Origin: Sphagnum compactum
Taxonomy: Eukaryota > Bryophyta > Sphagnopsida > Sphagnales
Assembly (NCBI GenBank): GCA_965153455.1
Contig: OZ234495.1
Location: forward strand, 19,278,875 to 19,342,874
Length of the DNA: 64,000 bases
Direction: 5' to 3'
Shown here: positions 25,173 to 37,079 of the stretch, one piece after another
Position numbering within the stretch: the stretch's first letter is position 1
How the letters are laid out: each line of letters begins with the position of its first letter
Program-made: the position numbers and the translations under genes
The notes under the pieces: model-generated
Database searches by the model: none
The model's input: only the letters and a program-made list of their open reading frames with translations
Told to the model about the DNA's origin: nothing

Positions 25173-25189
25173 CCCCCCCCCCCCCCCCC
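25173..25189. repeat. C17 homopolymer
   Basis: Seventeen consecutive C. A G16 run lies 480 bp downstream at 25669-25684. Confidence 0.9.
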
Positions 25190-25668
25190 GGGAGCATCCA
25201 TAAGAACATTTAGCTAATTTGGCAAAATTTTAGATATATGTGCATGTATACTTTGGGTAGGGCTTGAATGGAATTTGTCACTTTGTAACTAGTAAGGGCA
25301 TGGGTGAAATATGTGTATGAAATTATTAATAGGTTGTAGGTGTTGTTGCAAACATTTAAATTTGATTATATTGTCAACCATGTCACTACTTTGGGGGTTC
25401 TCCCAAAAATTGAAGATTTGTGAATTTTGGGAACCTAAATTAGGCGAATAATTATGAATTATGTAAAGAGGTTGTGATATTTATATCACTTTAGCAAGCT
25501 TAGTTGGAGTTTTTTTATAAATACACTTTTGAGATGTCAGTGAATACAATTATGGCAACCCATTACATTGTTTTTATGCTTTGGAATTTGCAAGGGTAGA
25601 AAAATTTAACGCCAATAACACATGCCAATTTAAAGTTTGGGAGAGGTATTGTGTAGTGTTGAAGGTGA

Positions 25669-25684
25669 GGGGGGGGGGGGGGGG
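25669..25684. repeat. G16 homopolymer
   Basis: Sixteen consecutive G, complementary to the C17 tract at 25173-25189. Confidence 0.9.
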
Positions 25685-27094
25685 TGTATATTGATTTTAG
25701 TCCATAAGTTGAATATGGGTAAATACAAAAAATCTAAAAATACATCAATTAAGTATAACCATATACACGTTTCTTTTAAAGATTCCAAAAGGTTAAAGAT
25801 GAATGTATAAAGGTTTTGCGTAATTATCAATATAGATAAGGGTAAACATAAATGATGAATATTTACCTTATTTGCAATGTAAGATAAGGAGCAAATATTT
25901 CAACGTGAAGAAACACATATTTGGTCTTTATGCAAACATGAACATGGGAAATTTCATCATATCAAAAAAATTTAAAACTATAATCAAATCAATAAATAAT
26001 GTCGATATATATTTTTATAATGGCAAATGGTATAGGATTTATAAAAGGAGTTCCAAGAGCATATGATAAGAATGTTTTTGAAGTAATTAATGTAATAAAT
26101 AAAAATAAAATGCCAAAAAGGATATTTAATATATTCAATAGTTAGTCACCATGGTGTGAACAAATTCATCATAACCCCATGACTTACACATACAAAAATG
26201 CATACCATGTATGCTATACAATGACTTTGGCATACACCCTCTTCAAAACCATTACCCTCAACCGGGTAAGGGTAAACCTTAACCATGTACTATCCGTGTA
26301 AAACAAAAGATAGGGTAAGTCTGAAATCTTTCTTGGCCAGGTATAGTAATTAATGGGTAGTGAACAAAATTACAAGCAGGGTAGGGTATATATTTATCAT
26401 GTTATGTACATATGGGTATATGCCAGGGTAATATATTTACCCACCAAATAATGGTATTGTAATTTGTGTTTTTTTTTTTGGACAATGATGTCCAAGTTTC
26501 TAACTTCCAACATGATTTTTTTGGTCTAAGAGGGTAGCTAACTAGGCATATGCAAGTTAGTGACAATGTTTAAATTAGCAACAATATTCATGCACCTTTT
26601 TAAAAAGAATTTAGGGTTGGACTTAGGAGGGCCTTTTTTTGTGGGCAAGTGGGTATGATATGTATGCATGATGTTACAACCAACTTACAAAAGTATTATG
26701 GCAAAGGATTGGGCCTAGTAGGATTTAGGACCTAATTGCAAAACATCCAACTACTACTAAGAATAGATTGAAATGGATGTACATGCATAAATGAGTCATT
26801 AATGTGAACAAGTTCCCATTAAGAAATTAGGGGGTCCTAATTATTTTGTTCAGTACCATACTCCCAAACACCTTTCAGTAGTGGGTGTAGTGAATGTTGG
26901 CAACTTTATTAGAGTACTACTAACAATAGATTCCAAATTTCAACATATTTAAGATCGTGGTCATGAGTAGTAGGCATTAATATACACACATATGACATAA
27001 AGGTACAAGGCAAGGCAAAGGACATTGAGATATATGGTCCATTTATGATTTGATTGATTATTTAGGTCTATATATGCAATATTATGTGTACTAA

Positions 27095-27416
27095 GAGCAT
27101 CTCCAGCGGTGCTCAGTACGTGACCCTGCGAAAATGTTTTTCACATCCAAGTTTAGTTATGTACTCTTTCGCAACCCCACCCATAAAACTGAAACTGGGA
27201 CAGTAAATAGGCGGGGGACTACTAACAGCAAACCACCTGGACGAATCATTATGATGAGCCAATCAGAAACACTGAGCAGCAATTAGATCGTAGTTACCAC
27301 ACTCTTTTTCTTCTGTTGCGCCATTTACCAGCCACTGCAATGCGCGCCCTAATGCAGATCCAGAACCAATTTCCTGAGCCAAACAGGCATACATTGGAGC
27401 ACCGCTTGAGATGCTC
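27095..27416. mobile_element. 322-bp MITE with GAGCATCTC terminal repeats
   Basis: The ends are 19-bp inverted repeats with one mismatch: GAGCATCTCCAGCGGTGCT at 27095-27113 and the reverse complement of GAGCATCTCAAGCGGTGCT at 27398-27416. The GAGCATCTCCA-type terminus is common in plant MITEs. The body is richer in GC than its surroundings, which suggests a later insertion. The flanking bases (TAA and ATA) do not give a clean 3-bp target duplication, so the superfamily is not called. A 72-codon frame overlapping it is considered chance. Confidence 0.65.
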
Positions 27417-27654
27417 ATATTTAGACCTAAATATGTGTATACTAATGCTATGGAGGTGGGATTTGTTACGTGGTTAGCCAAAATGGAAGTTGGAAAGTTT
27501 GTTTAATGGTGTGGGATTATTACATTTGTCCTTTGATTCTACCAAATACGGAACCAGATTTTAAATATAAAATATAAAAATTGGACCCAAAACCGAGTTC
27601 CCAGTTTTATTTATTTATTTGTGGGACAAGAACCGATACTCATGATACCCTATT

Positions 27655-27776
27655 TAAAAATCCTTCCATATTTTTGGCTACCTAATTTAACGATGTTTTT
27701 TTCGAAATATGGCTATTGAAATCGCAAAAAGAACATGCTTTTAGCATATTTCATTTTTGGCTATAAATAGCCAGCA
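27655..27776 (-). repeat. Dispersed palindromic repeat, copy B (distal part)
   Basis: Contains TTTTTGGCTACCTAATTTAA, ATGGCTATTGAAAT and AAAAAGAACATGCTTTTAGC, matching the distal half of copy A. The palindrome core is missing. It ends with GGCTATAAATAGCC, which holds a canonical TATA box. Confidence 0.55.
27762..27769 (+). promoter_or_regulatory. Candidate TATA box (TATAAATA)
   Basis: A consensus TATAAATA lies at the edge of dispersed-repeat copy B, about 490 bp upstream of the preferred start of the unknown membrane-protein gene. The 27790-28257 interval would then be a CT-rich leader, a common plant arrangement. Whether it is used is not shown. Confidence 0.4.
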
Positions 27777-27800
27777 AAAGAAGGGCTACTAGAAAGCTCC

Positions 27801-27877
27801 TTTTTCTTTCCTTCCTTCTTTCTTTCTTTCTTTCTTTGTAGTAGGTAGGTAGGTCGGTAGGTAGGTAGGTAGGTCGT
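27801..27877. repeat. CTTT and GTAG microsatellites
   Basis: A (CTTT)n run to about 27837 is followed directly by a (GTAG/GTCG)n run to 27877. They lie in the presumed 5' leader of the downstream gene. Confidence 0.85.
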
Positions 27878-28257
27878 TAGTGCCCTTGGTCTGTGTGAAA
27901 CAAGACACGTGTTGAAGCTTCTGAGGAAGTTGGGTATCTTTGCAACGAGGGATTTCAAGCCGTAAAGTCGCTTCTGCTCGGCTCCGAACTCTCTCTCTCC
28001 CGCGCTCCCTCCTTCCCTCCCTCCTTCCTTGCTTGCTTGTCCTCTGCAAAAGGTTTTTGAGAAAATTTGGCGACTTCTGTGAGTCACCCACTTTTGTTGT
28101 CCCCTGCAGTATCACACTCTCCTATCTTTTCTCGCATTTTAGAGAGCAAAATAGTCTGTTTTTTTCTTTTACTTTGGGGGGTGTAAACAAATTGCCTTCT
28201 GAGCTTCGTCTTCACGGGTTTCGTGTCTCGGGGAGTGTGGCTGGCGGATTTTTGAAG

Positions 28258-28746
28258 ATGATGAAGAATAAGGGATTTGGATACTGGAGCTCCAGGCGAG
28301 GAGAACGAAATCAGGGACCAGCGGGACCGTCGCCAGTGGTGCCACTCTTCTTCTTATCTGTAGCCTCGACTATGGTAGTGGCGCGTATGGTAATGCGATA
28401 TCAGGGTTGGTCACTGTTCGGCACTTTCATGAAACGTCAGAACAATGTCACGACTCTTTTTCTGTTGCCCCTGCTGTTAGTCCTCGCGGTTGCTCTCATT
28501 CCGTCTTTTCAGAAGTGGAGAAACGGTACCCGGGGCGATACTGGAGCCAGATCATCTGCTATCAGCAACAGTTCGAACGCCAACAGCAGCAGCAGCAGCA
28601 GCAGCAGTTTCCTTGACTGGAATTACTCCACAAACGCAACCAACTCGATTTATGGAAACTCCAACGAGCACCACCAAGACGACGGCACTGGCATAGGTCT
28701 CTTCATCTTCCTCATCTTTGTACTCCTTCTCTTTCCTTGGAGATAA
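28258..28746 (+). CDS. Small three-helix membrane protein, function unknown
   Basis: An intronless frame of 162 residues from an ATG in good context (GAAGATGATG). Residues 1-26 are basic and Gly-rich. Hydrophobic segments lie at about 27-47 (PVVPLFFLSVASTMVVARMV), 64-84 (TTLFLLPLLLVLAVALIPSF) and 145-160 (GIGLFIFLIFVLLLFPW, very near the C-terminus). Between the second and third is a Ser/Asn-rich loop with a run of serines at 110-117, encoded by AGC repeats (a CAG microsatellite), and several NxS/T sites. The same frame is open back to an ATG at 27940 (268 residues), but that extension is low-complexity and CT-repeat-derived, so I read it as leader. I do not recognise the family. The balanced codon use and three clean helices argue against a chance frame. 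Confidence 0.6.
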   Translation: MMKNKGFGYWSSRRGERNQGPAGPSPVVPLFFLSVASTMVVARMVMRYQGWSLFGTFMKRQNNVTTLFLLPLLLVLAVALIPSFQKWRNGTRGDTGARSSAISNSSNANSSSSSSSSFLDWNYSTNATNSIYGNSNEHHQDDGTGIGLFIFLIFVLLLFPWR

Positions 28747-29860
28747 ATGTGTGTGTGTGTGTGTTTTTTTTTGGTTGCAAACTATGAGAAATTTGCATTG
28801 AGAATTAGCTCTGGAGAGACCTTAACTACGAGACCGAGAGCTTGAGCGTCAGAGCTTCAAAGCTTTGTCTCTCTCGCTTGGAAGCAGATGCCCAAAACGG
28901 ATTAAGTGTATGTATATATTAACGGCAAAAATGAATGCTGATTTTGTACAGGCAGCTCTCAATGACGTACCTATCTAGTCTTTTTGTTTGCAACTTTCAA
29001 TCCTTAACAGGAAAACAGAAATTTTCTCAACAAATTTTCTTATTTCGAGAAATGTTTCTTTTTTACTACTATTTTTGAAAGTTTTGTTTTTACACTTTCT
29101 CCAAGTCTTCACCAGTTATTTTTTTTCCTGAAAAAATTGTTTCTCGACCAAAGAATTGGTGAAGTTTTGGAGGAATTTGTTTTTGTAGTGTACAGTCGAT
29201 TGAGTAATTTTGCTTCTTATTATTGGAAAATTCCCCAAATTTTTTGATGAATCTCAAAATTGAAAAAAAATAAAAGTCCAGGTCTTGACATTCTTTTTAG
29301 TTAGTTAGTATGTAACCAAATGTATGTTTAGGTATGAATTTTTGGGAAAGTATGGGAAGTTTTAACAGTGAATAATTGGTCTCTTTAGGAGGATGGATGG
29401 CAATGCCTTTGGAAAAAAACAGTTTGTTGTAAACCCTAACCCTAATTGAGGTGTGGTGGTTATCATACAAAATAAATGCTAGGGTATGAGGTTGGGGTGG
29501 GGTTTATCAACCTTGTGACAATGGGTATATATATGTATATGCTCAGGTCTTCAACAAATACAAAGTTCTAATAACATGCTGTCAAAGTGGTTTGTTAGCT
29601 TTTAAAAAGCCATTTCAGTTACCTCTTGTGGGGTTTTTGAACAAGTGGATGGTTTGTTAGCTTTTAAAAGCCATTTAAGTCCACCTCTTCTTGGGGGTTT
29701 TGAACATCCAGGGAACTGTGGATGTACATTTAAAAGTCAAGGGTATGAAATTGGGGTTAATTTTTTCATTCAGCCAAATCTTGTTGCATGTTGCACGCAG
29801 AGCTTAGGGTTCAAATCCCAAATTTAGAGTACTTTATAGACTCATATATATGTGGGTTCT
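28747..29860. other. 3' flank of the membrane-protein gene and spacer
   Basis: A (GT)n run at 28749-28764 directly follows the stop. AAACCCTAACCCTAA telomere-like units lie near 29432. A ~62-bp duplication (TTTGTTAGCTTTTAAAA) begins at about 29590 and 29652. GGTTCAAATCC near 29808 resembles a tRNA/SINE B box but has no convincing partner. Confidence 0.45.
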
Positions 29861-29861
29861 T

Positions 29862-30107
29862 ATGGTGAAGATTGTGTGCAAGCTTTTGTGAGCCAAAAAA
29901 ATTGGGTTATAGTTGGGACATTGGAGAAGAAGCTTGTGGGCAAGCTTTTGTGAGCCAAGAAAATTTTAGTTATAGTTGGGACATTGGTGAAGTTTGTGTG
30001 CAAGCTTTTGTGAGCCAAGAAAATTGAGTTATAGTTGGGACATTGGTGAAGCTTGTGTGCAAAGCTTTTGTGAGCCAAGAAAATTGAGTTGTAGTTGGGA
30101 CATTGGT
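29862..30107. repeat. Four tandem copies of a ~60-bp unit
   Basis: AGCTTTTGTGAGCCAA starts at 29881, 29943, 30003 and 30063. Each copy continues through TTATAGTTGGGACATTGG. The high similarity suggests recent expansion. Confidence 0.85.
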
Positions 30108-33100
30108 CTTATTAGCTCCTTGAGAAAGTATGTTTAATATGAAGGTATGCCCTAGGCTAGAATTCTCACCAAGGGTAGAGTGTTGGGCATGGGTATTTTT
30201 GGTATATTGATATCCCTCATCTTAGAACTGACTTGTGGTATGGTACTAGGCACAATGACTAGTATAGCTTTAGCTTTGGCCTTTGGAATCCACACAGCTC
30301 CTTTAGTAATTCAACATTCTAAAATTAGTTTAAAACACTTTGTTGTTGAGGTTTTTTGGTATGCTCGGCTTCAAGAGCTATAATTGCTGGGGAGGGAATC
30401 CAACACCAATTTTGTGGACCATTGTTCAAATGGCACCAAACCCCTCCTGGCTGTACTTTGGGCGGGTATGTGTTACAGAACTGAGACATATATCCGGCAT
30501 CACAAGCTATAGGCACAATCCTTGCCCTAGGTTCATACCCGCCTGACCCTCGTTTCAGAAGCCCAGACCAAGGCAGTTTTTTTATTTGGTATTTAAAAAA
30601 ATTCCAGCCGGTTATTTCAAAAATTAAATACCCGTCTAAGAAATGCCTCTGGTTCAGGCAATTTGCCAAGTTCATATTGGAGCCTGTTTTTGTTCTCTTT
30701 GCCAAATTGTGAAGTCCACATGGCTGTTTTTCTGTTTGCCTATTTTTCCAATTTGAGCTTAGTATTTTGCCAAGTCCACTTTCTCAAATTATGGGGTGCA
30801 AATTGCCCAATTGTCAAGTCCCCATTCCCCAATCGCCAAGTACACATAGCCAAGGCAACTTTGCCAAGTTTGCCAAAGCCCACTTCACCCTGTGGCCTGC
30901 CCAAATGAGCTTCAAGCGGCCCACAAACCATCCTAATTAAATGTAATTGTATCCTTGAAAATTCATGAAATTTTAGGATGAAATAAAGTTCATCCAAGAG
31001 ATATCATTTATATTCTTGTTTCATCCACAAAATTTATCTACAGTATTTTTGGCATAAAGTTATCCAAAATATGAACAAATATCCATGTCATATCATGCAT
31101 AAAATATTAATGGATGAAGTTATGTTGATGAATGGAAAAAAAAAGATCATGGGATGAAAGAGCTGAACTTTTGTGGAATAAAGTTCATTTATGCAATCAT
31201 GCTTGTTAGAAGGGACATCCATGGGTATCATAGCCTTCAATAACGAATCCAACATCCTTTTACATACTTGTTGGACAAAGAAAAAAACAATGGTTTTTCA
31301 TGATAAGTAAGTTAAAGTCTTAAATGACTAGTATGGTGATAAGCGACTCAACACTAGAGTCCCTAACACCAAGTGTGAATGCACCTTTAGTAAGGTAGCG
31401 TTGGAAGCTTGCCGAACTTTGTTGGCCTTGCCTAGTACCAAGGCAAGAAGGATATTGTGTATAGATTCATTATAGAGTATAGTAGCTTAAGGGATTGGCC
31501 CCTAGGTTATAATAGATCTATTTTTGTATGAGGATTTTTAAAAGATGGTATTTTTGCTTGTGTTGAAACTTGAGATTAGTTACAAAGTTATAATATCTTG
31601 AAAGATTTTGGTTTCTTTTCGAGGATATTTTGAAGATTTGGTATATTTTTGCATGGTGAAATATTTGAGTTTCCATAATTCTTCTTTTGCTTGAAGATAC
31701 TTTTCAATGTAAATGGCAAAGCCACAATGTGACACACGCCTTGTTGGTAAAGGCTGCACAGCACATGGAAGTACAAAAGACACAAACCCTAAACCATCAA
31801 TCACACTTGGTGTTAAATGCAAGTTAACTTCACATTATGATGTACAATGTTGGTACCCATTCACCTTACAATGTTACATAACACCAAAACTTAGGTGTCA
31901 TCTGGTTTGTCATTAAGTGTTACCTTGATATTAAGATAGTGGTCAGTTGGTGGTAAGTTACAATTAAATCTTCAGGAATGGTAGATTTTGGATTAAATAG
32001 CTAGTGTTTTGTAGCACCCTTCGAAAGGGTCCTTTTGCTCATTGTTTGGTACCCACAATGTTCCCTATGAGAATTTCTTGATTCCATGTTCGTAATTGTA
32101 AAGGGATTAAGGAATTTAATTTTTAATTAAATTAAAAATTAAATTAAATTAAATTAAATTAAATTATAAATTAAATTTTCAAAGCTTGATTAAACCTAGA
32201 TTATGAAATATAGGTTGAGGTTATGATGTCCTTGGGGTGATATAAAAAGTGGATCCCTATTCCAAAATTTTAATAACTTTTGAGAAATTGATTCTTCCAT
32301 AGACCAATCACATGTTCATACATGTCCTATGGAAAAAAAATGATTTTATGAATGAGCTAATTATGACAAAAGTTAAGTTTTTTTTTGTATTTTATTTGAT
32401 AAATAAATGATGTTAAAAGAAATTACTTTTGGATGGCATATTTCCTTGCCCTTAAAGTGAGGGTTAAGAAGCAAATTGGAGTATGTGCTAATTTTGTTTC
32501 TCAATGATTGACGGATTAAGGACCTTGAATAAACATCCTTTACTTTTAAACCCAAGTTGGATTGGGTAATATCCAATGTTGGCAAGTTCTGGGATTTCAT
32601 CAATTTCAAGTCAAATTATAAAGTCTGATTTTAGGGTTTTCGGATTAAAGGTTTTAAGTTTCTTGGAACCTAAGTAAAGAATTGACTTATTTTCAAAATG
32701 AAATTAAAACTTGAACTAAAAGGTGCTACCTTGTTTGTAAAAGGTTCAAGTTTTTTAAGTACATAAATGTAATTTTATTTTTAAAAATATATAAATTTGA
32801 CCTTACATTTTAAACAAGTTATTGCATTTGATTAATTGTACATAATTAATAGAACATAATCTTTATCTTGGAACGTGTGCATTAGTTGAGCAAACTAATC
32901 AAACTTTTTTTATAGTTTAGGTATGTGTATTGGAGATGGATCTAGACCTTGTTTTCAACCAGATTAATCATAATTTCTTTGTGAAAATGACCAAAATCAA
33001 AGATTTTAAAAATCCAAGGAACTAGTTTCAAGATCAAACCAAAGGTTCCATAAAAAACAAAAACAATTAGAACTAGGATTGAAAGTTCCTTTTGAAATCA

Positions 33101-34590
33101 AGAATTTGATAACACTGGTAATAAATCACCTTAGTTTGATTGAACCTATAAGAATTTCTTGATTAACACATGATTCCATGTGTGAATCATGATTGCTAAA
33201 AACATGTAACTTTTAACTTTTCAAGGTAGGAAACCCTAACATTACAACATTGTGTAAATGCATCCACAATGTTGGTCAAGATTAATATAGGGTGATAACT
33301 TTGTAGATGCCATGTGGCATTTTGTTAATGATTAGTTAGGTGTTAGGACTATTACTAATAGAGGTCCTAACACTAAGTGTGAAGGCACCTTTAAAAAGGT
33401 TTTAAAGTCTTATCGCCCATCCCATAGACATTTTTCAAGTTCATTTTGCTTTGTGAACAAATTTCCATTAAATTTTGAAATATGTAAATTTGATTTAACA
33501 TAAGATTGGGTTTAGTACCATTCAAGTTGCCCTCTTCAAATCCCACCTCCCATTCCCATTGTTAATTTGTTGGAAGTAGTTGGTTGTTGAGTTCAGATAT
33601 TCTTTATCATTTCATAATATTTAAAATTAAACTTTTGGCCACTTAACATGCACTTAGGTAAGTGAGTGATAGGAATATATATATATATAAATTCATTTTT
33701 ATTAGATGTTTGGATTAATGAAAATTAGAAAATCAAGGATGTTTTCCACCTTTTTTGCAAGGAAGAAGGAACAAACCATTCTCCCATAAAATCCAAGTTA
33801 TCATAGAATCATTCATGATATTTTCTCAAGTTTGTGAATTCTCATTCCATAATCATTCTAGTCACACCCTTTTAATAAACATGTTTAAGTTTGGTCTGTA
33901 AGAGGAGGTTGGTTGGTTTTGAACTTGTTATAAGACAAAAGATAGAAAACCCAACCCAAGGGCACATTAGTTTTCTTTTCCAAAACATTTATGAAGTTGA
34001 AGTGGTAATCAAACATAGGACGATTTGTTCAAATTTGGCTATAATTGAAATATGAAATTAGAATAAAATAAAACTTCTTTCTATATTGTTGATTATTTAG
34101 TGGAACCCATTTAAAAATTTTGGTGATTTTTTAATATTTAAAAAAATTTGAGCATTGAAATGGAGTTGTCATCAACCATAGACCCTTTAACTTTTAAATA
34201 ATCCTTCATGTTCTTATTTGGCATACAATTAATGTGTGAATCATCATGTGTGATTATTAACAATTATGATGATTTTTTCCAATTTTTCCATTTGCAAGTG
34301 ACATTGCTGCAAAATTATCAATATTTCAACAAGATTAAACAACATTTTCATTTCAATTTGACCTTAGAATGCCAAGAATCTACTTGGCTACAAATGCCAC
34401 ATTTGGAAAGTACCCTTCATGGTCATTGGTTGCACCACTAAGTAAGAGGATCTTCACATGCAACAAGGGGTATGGATAATCTCTTTAACACATATAACTC
34501 TCCAATGACAAGCACCTAAGAAGACTCCTCAAAGGATGCTCCGGCCTCAAGCATGTTACCTTCATCTTCAAGCTCATCACCACAACCAAC
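30108..34590. other. Spacer, no supported gene
   Basis: A stretch at 30640-30910 repeats GCCAAGT-like words without a fixed period. TAACACCAAGTGTGA at 31364-31378 recurs inverted at 31801-31815 and, with one change, direct at 33368-33382. A (TTAAA)n array spans about 32118-32180 and an (AT)n run 33675-33689. No coding region was recognised. Confidence 0.45.
32118..32180. repeat. (TTAAA)n-type microsatellite
   Basis: Imperfect 5-bp A/T repeats. Confidence 0.85.
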
Positions 34591-35800
34591 TTATGTCCAT
34601 GTTTCAACATCAGGGTGTAAGGTTACAAAACATGTCATGAAAAGGGGAATTATAACTTTCAAATCATATTTAAAAGCAAGTTGAATTGCATCCCCACATC
34701 CCACCAATTTTTTTACAATTTGTAATGATTTGAACCGAGGGTCCAACATTATGGCAGGCATGTTATGTACTTGGTCCAAATTTTAAAATATAAAAAATTG
34801 GAAAAAAGGTTTTAAAACCTTCACAACTTCTTCTCACATGTTTCTTTGGAAGAGGAGGAATGTAGAATCAAATTGGTCTAAATTTTTTGTCCCATTTGAA
34901 ACTTGTACCATTTTAGTCATTTCAACTTATAGTTTGATAATTATAGTCATGGTAGTAGTTAAAACATCAAACAATTGCTAATGACCACAAGATTGATTCA
35001 TAACACAAGCCATGACCACACGGTTCATACATGATGTGACTTCCTTTATATAGCTCACAGCTGGGCCTTCAAAACTTTTTGCTATGATGTGATAATCTTT
35101 TGCTTTTCATAATAAATGATGATGGTTTGGTTTAAGATGAAGGTCTTTTCAAACATGATGACTTTGGATGCAAATCTAATTTTGATAGGGGTTTTGAGTT
35201 TTTGAAGTGACATTCCACATTCAATGCAAGCCTTTTCCCATTCTTATTTCTTTTTTTCAGATTTCTTTGTCCATGTAGTTGTTTTTTGTAAGCAACTTTC
35301 ACATCCTTCACACTCACATGCATGAAACCTTTAGAAGCTTTCTCATCATTAGGCATATTGGCATGCCTTAGACATCACATGTTTGAATTATGTGCCTTCA
35401 TAAACCTTAATTAGCTTTAGAGGTTTACAATCAATGATGGAGTGTAGCACTGATGCCATGGTTATCAAATTGATGGCTAAGTCTTTCATAAATGCAATCA
35501 CGTAATACATCAACCCAAACTCTAAAAGCAATGATTTAGCTTGAATAACCATATTCTACCCATTTGTCTCATTCACTTCAAATAAGCCCACAGTAACATG
35601 CACAGGAATCCAAGATTCATTTAAAAAGCTTATTGTAAGGGCAAAAACGTTCGCACTGCCCCTAAACATCCATAGATCAAAACTTGTGATAACAATGGCT
35701 ACAAATGTAAGGTTTGGAAATACATGCAAGTCCAAAGGTTTTTTTACCATTGTAGGAAACACTTCATCCATAGGAATAATTTGAGAATAAAATGAAAATT
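34591..35800 (-). pseudogene. Decayed hAT-type transposase
   Basis: Read leftward, conserved blocks of a plant hAT transposase appear in order but in shifting frames. MDEVFPTMVKK, then SFDLWMFRGSANVFALTISF and HVTVGLFEVNET lie at 35771-35556. FGLMYYVIAFMKD follows near 35519, then CKPLKLIKVYEGT and HVMSKACQYA with several stops at 35430-35345. A Lys-rich stretch covers 35356-35132, and MLDPRFKSLQIVKKLVG...YDLKVIIPL...LHP lies at 34760-34600. The DLWM, FVKDE-like and LDPRFKS blocks are typical of hAT proteins. Stops and at least two frame changes make it a relic. No terminal repeats or 8-bp target duplication were identified. It contributes no function to neighbouring genes. Confidence 0.75.
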
Positions 35801-37079
35801 AGGGACATTGGCATAAAACTAATTTTCATTATGAGAATTTGTGTTCGTGCAAACTTCATTACCTTGCAATTAGAGCTTTGAAACAAGTAATCTGCAATTA
35901 TGTTACAAGTATCCCATGGAAATACATGGAATTTTAAAAAATGTCAAGTTGAAAATTTGTGGAGTTCTATTGTAATTACATATTAGTTCCAAGATGGACC
36001 CCTAAATGGATGAATGTATGCACTGTATATACGGTTTTGGTGAACCATGTTTGATTTTGTTAACAAGTTGCACAAAAGTCATATATGTCAATTATAATAC
36101 AAATGGAATAAATTTGTAAAAAACAATTCACTATTTTACAATTACTATGTTGGATCTTTGTGTAATTACCCAACTACTAGCTATATTATTATTATTATTT
36201 ATTATTATTATAAATATATATACCTAATAATAATAATAATTTTAGGCAAGACTACCATAATCTAGCCTAGCATAATTAAATGTTAATAATTAATAACTAG
36301 CTTAGGGTATTATTTAATATTATTATACATTAATATCTAGATCCTAAATTAATAGCTAATATAAAATTTTAAAATATTATGAACTATAATAATTAGTATA
36401 CCTAGTAGATAAACTATGTAATTACAATAAAACCACCCATCATTGATTGTTGGGTGGTGATTAAACAATTTGGATATTTATTGTTTCTTGTTTATTTTTG
36501 TGTGATGTAAAGCATTATGAGAATGCCAAAGTAAGCTTTACATCATATGTTTCAACTCCAAAGGCAAAGGAACAACATAGAAAAACTAAAATCCAATTCC
36601 AAACACTTATTATTTCATAATGTTTATTAACCAAACATTTTTAGCATTGGAAAGTTCCCAATAACCTTTGTAAATGTAAAGTACCAAATCTTCAACAAAC
36701 ATCTATTGTGTTTCATAATTCGTTTTTATGGCTTTGTGGACCCAAAATAACTGGTGATTGCAAAATTAAGGGTCCGCTCCTTTTTTTCCCCCATCGTCAT
36801 GAATGATCAACATCAACCATTACTACCTTTTTTGCAAGTTACACCTTTCATTGAACAAACAACTTAAAGTGCACAATATCAACAAGATATGTGGCCACAT
36901 CTTCACATGTACGTGGTCCATCAACCCCACCAATATTCTCATGTAGGCATGGTGCATAATATAGTGCACATTGCAAAATGTTAGATTCCCAAACCTTGAA
37001 CGTGTCCAACCTACAAAAGAAAAACTTGCAAATTGTAAACACAAGTTCAAAAAGCCACAAATTACAACAAAGCTTCAAC

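Larger units (their letters stand above)
12249..27094. other. 15-kb AT-rich spacer, no supported gene
   Basis: I found no frame with a recognisable domain. It holds two dispersed-repeat copies (18.8 and 19.1 kb), a TCCCC array, a 187-bp-period duplication at 20771-21075, and long C and G homopolymers at 25.2 and 25.7 kb. Short frames at 16284-16553, 23148-23798 and 24268-24525 have no recognisable motifs; decayed transposon sequence is a possible source. Confidence 0.5.

Noticed and set aside
27263-27481. 72-codon frame overlapping the MITE
   Set aside because: It crosses the right terminal repeat of the element and has no known motif.
27940-28257. Upstream in-frame extension of the membrane-protein gene
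   Set aside because: Low-complexity Leu/Ser/Arg sequence generated by CT repeats; the ATG at 28258 has better context.
29786-29830. tRNA or SINE B-box-like GGTTCAAATCC
   Set aside because: No acceptor stem, anticodon arm or A box at the right distance.
29862-30107. Possible CRISPR array
   Set aside because: Units are contiguous tandem repeats with no unique spacers, and the sequence is a plant nuclear genome.
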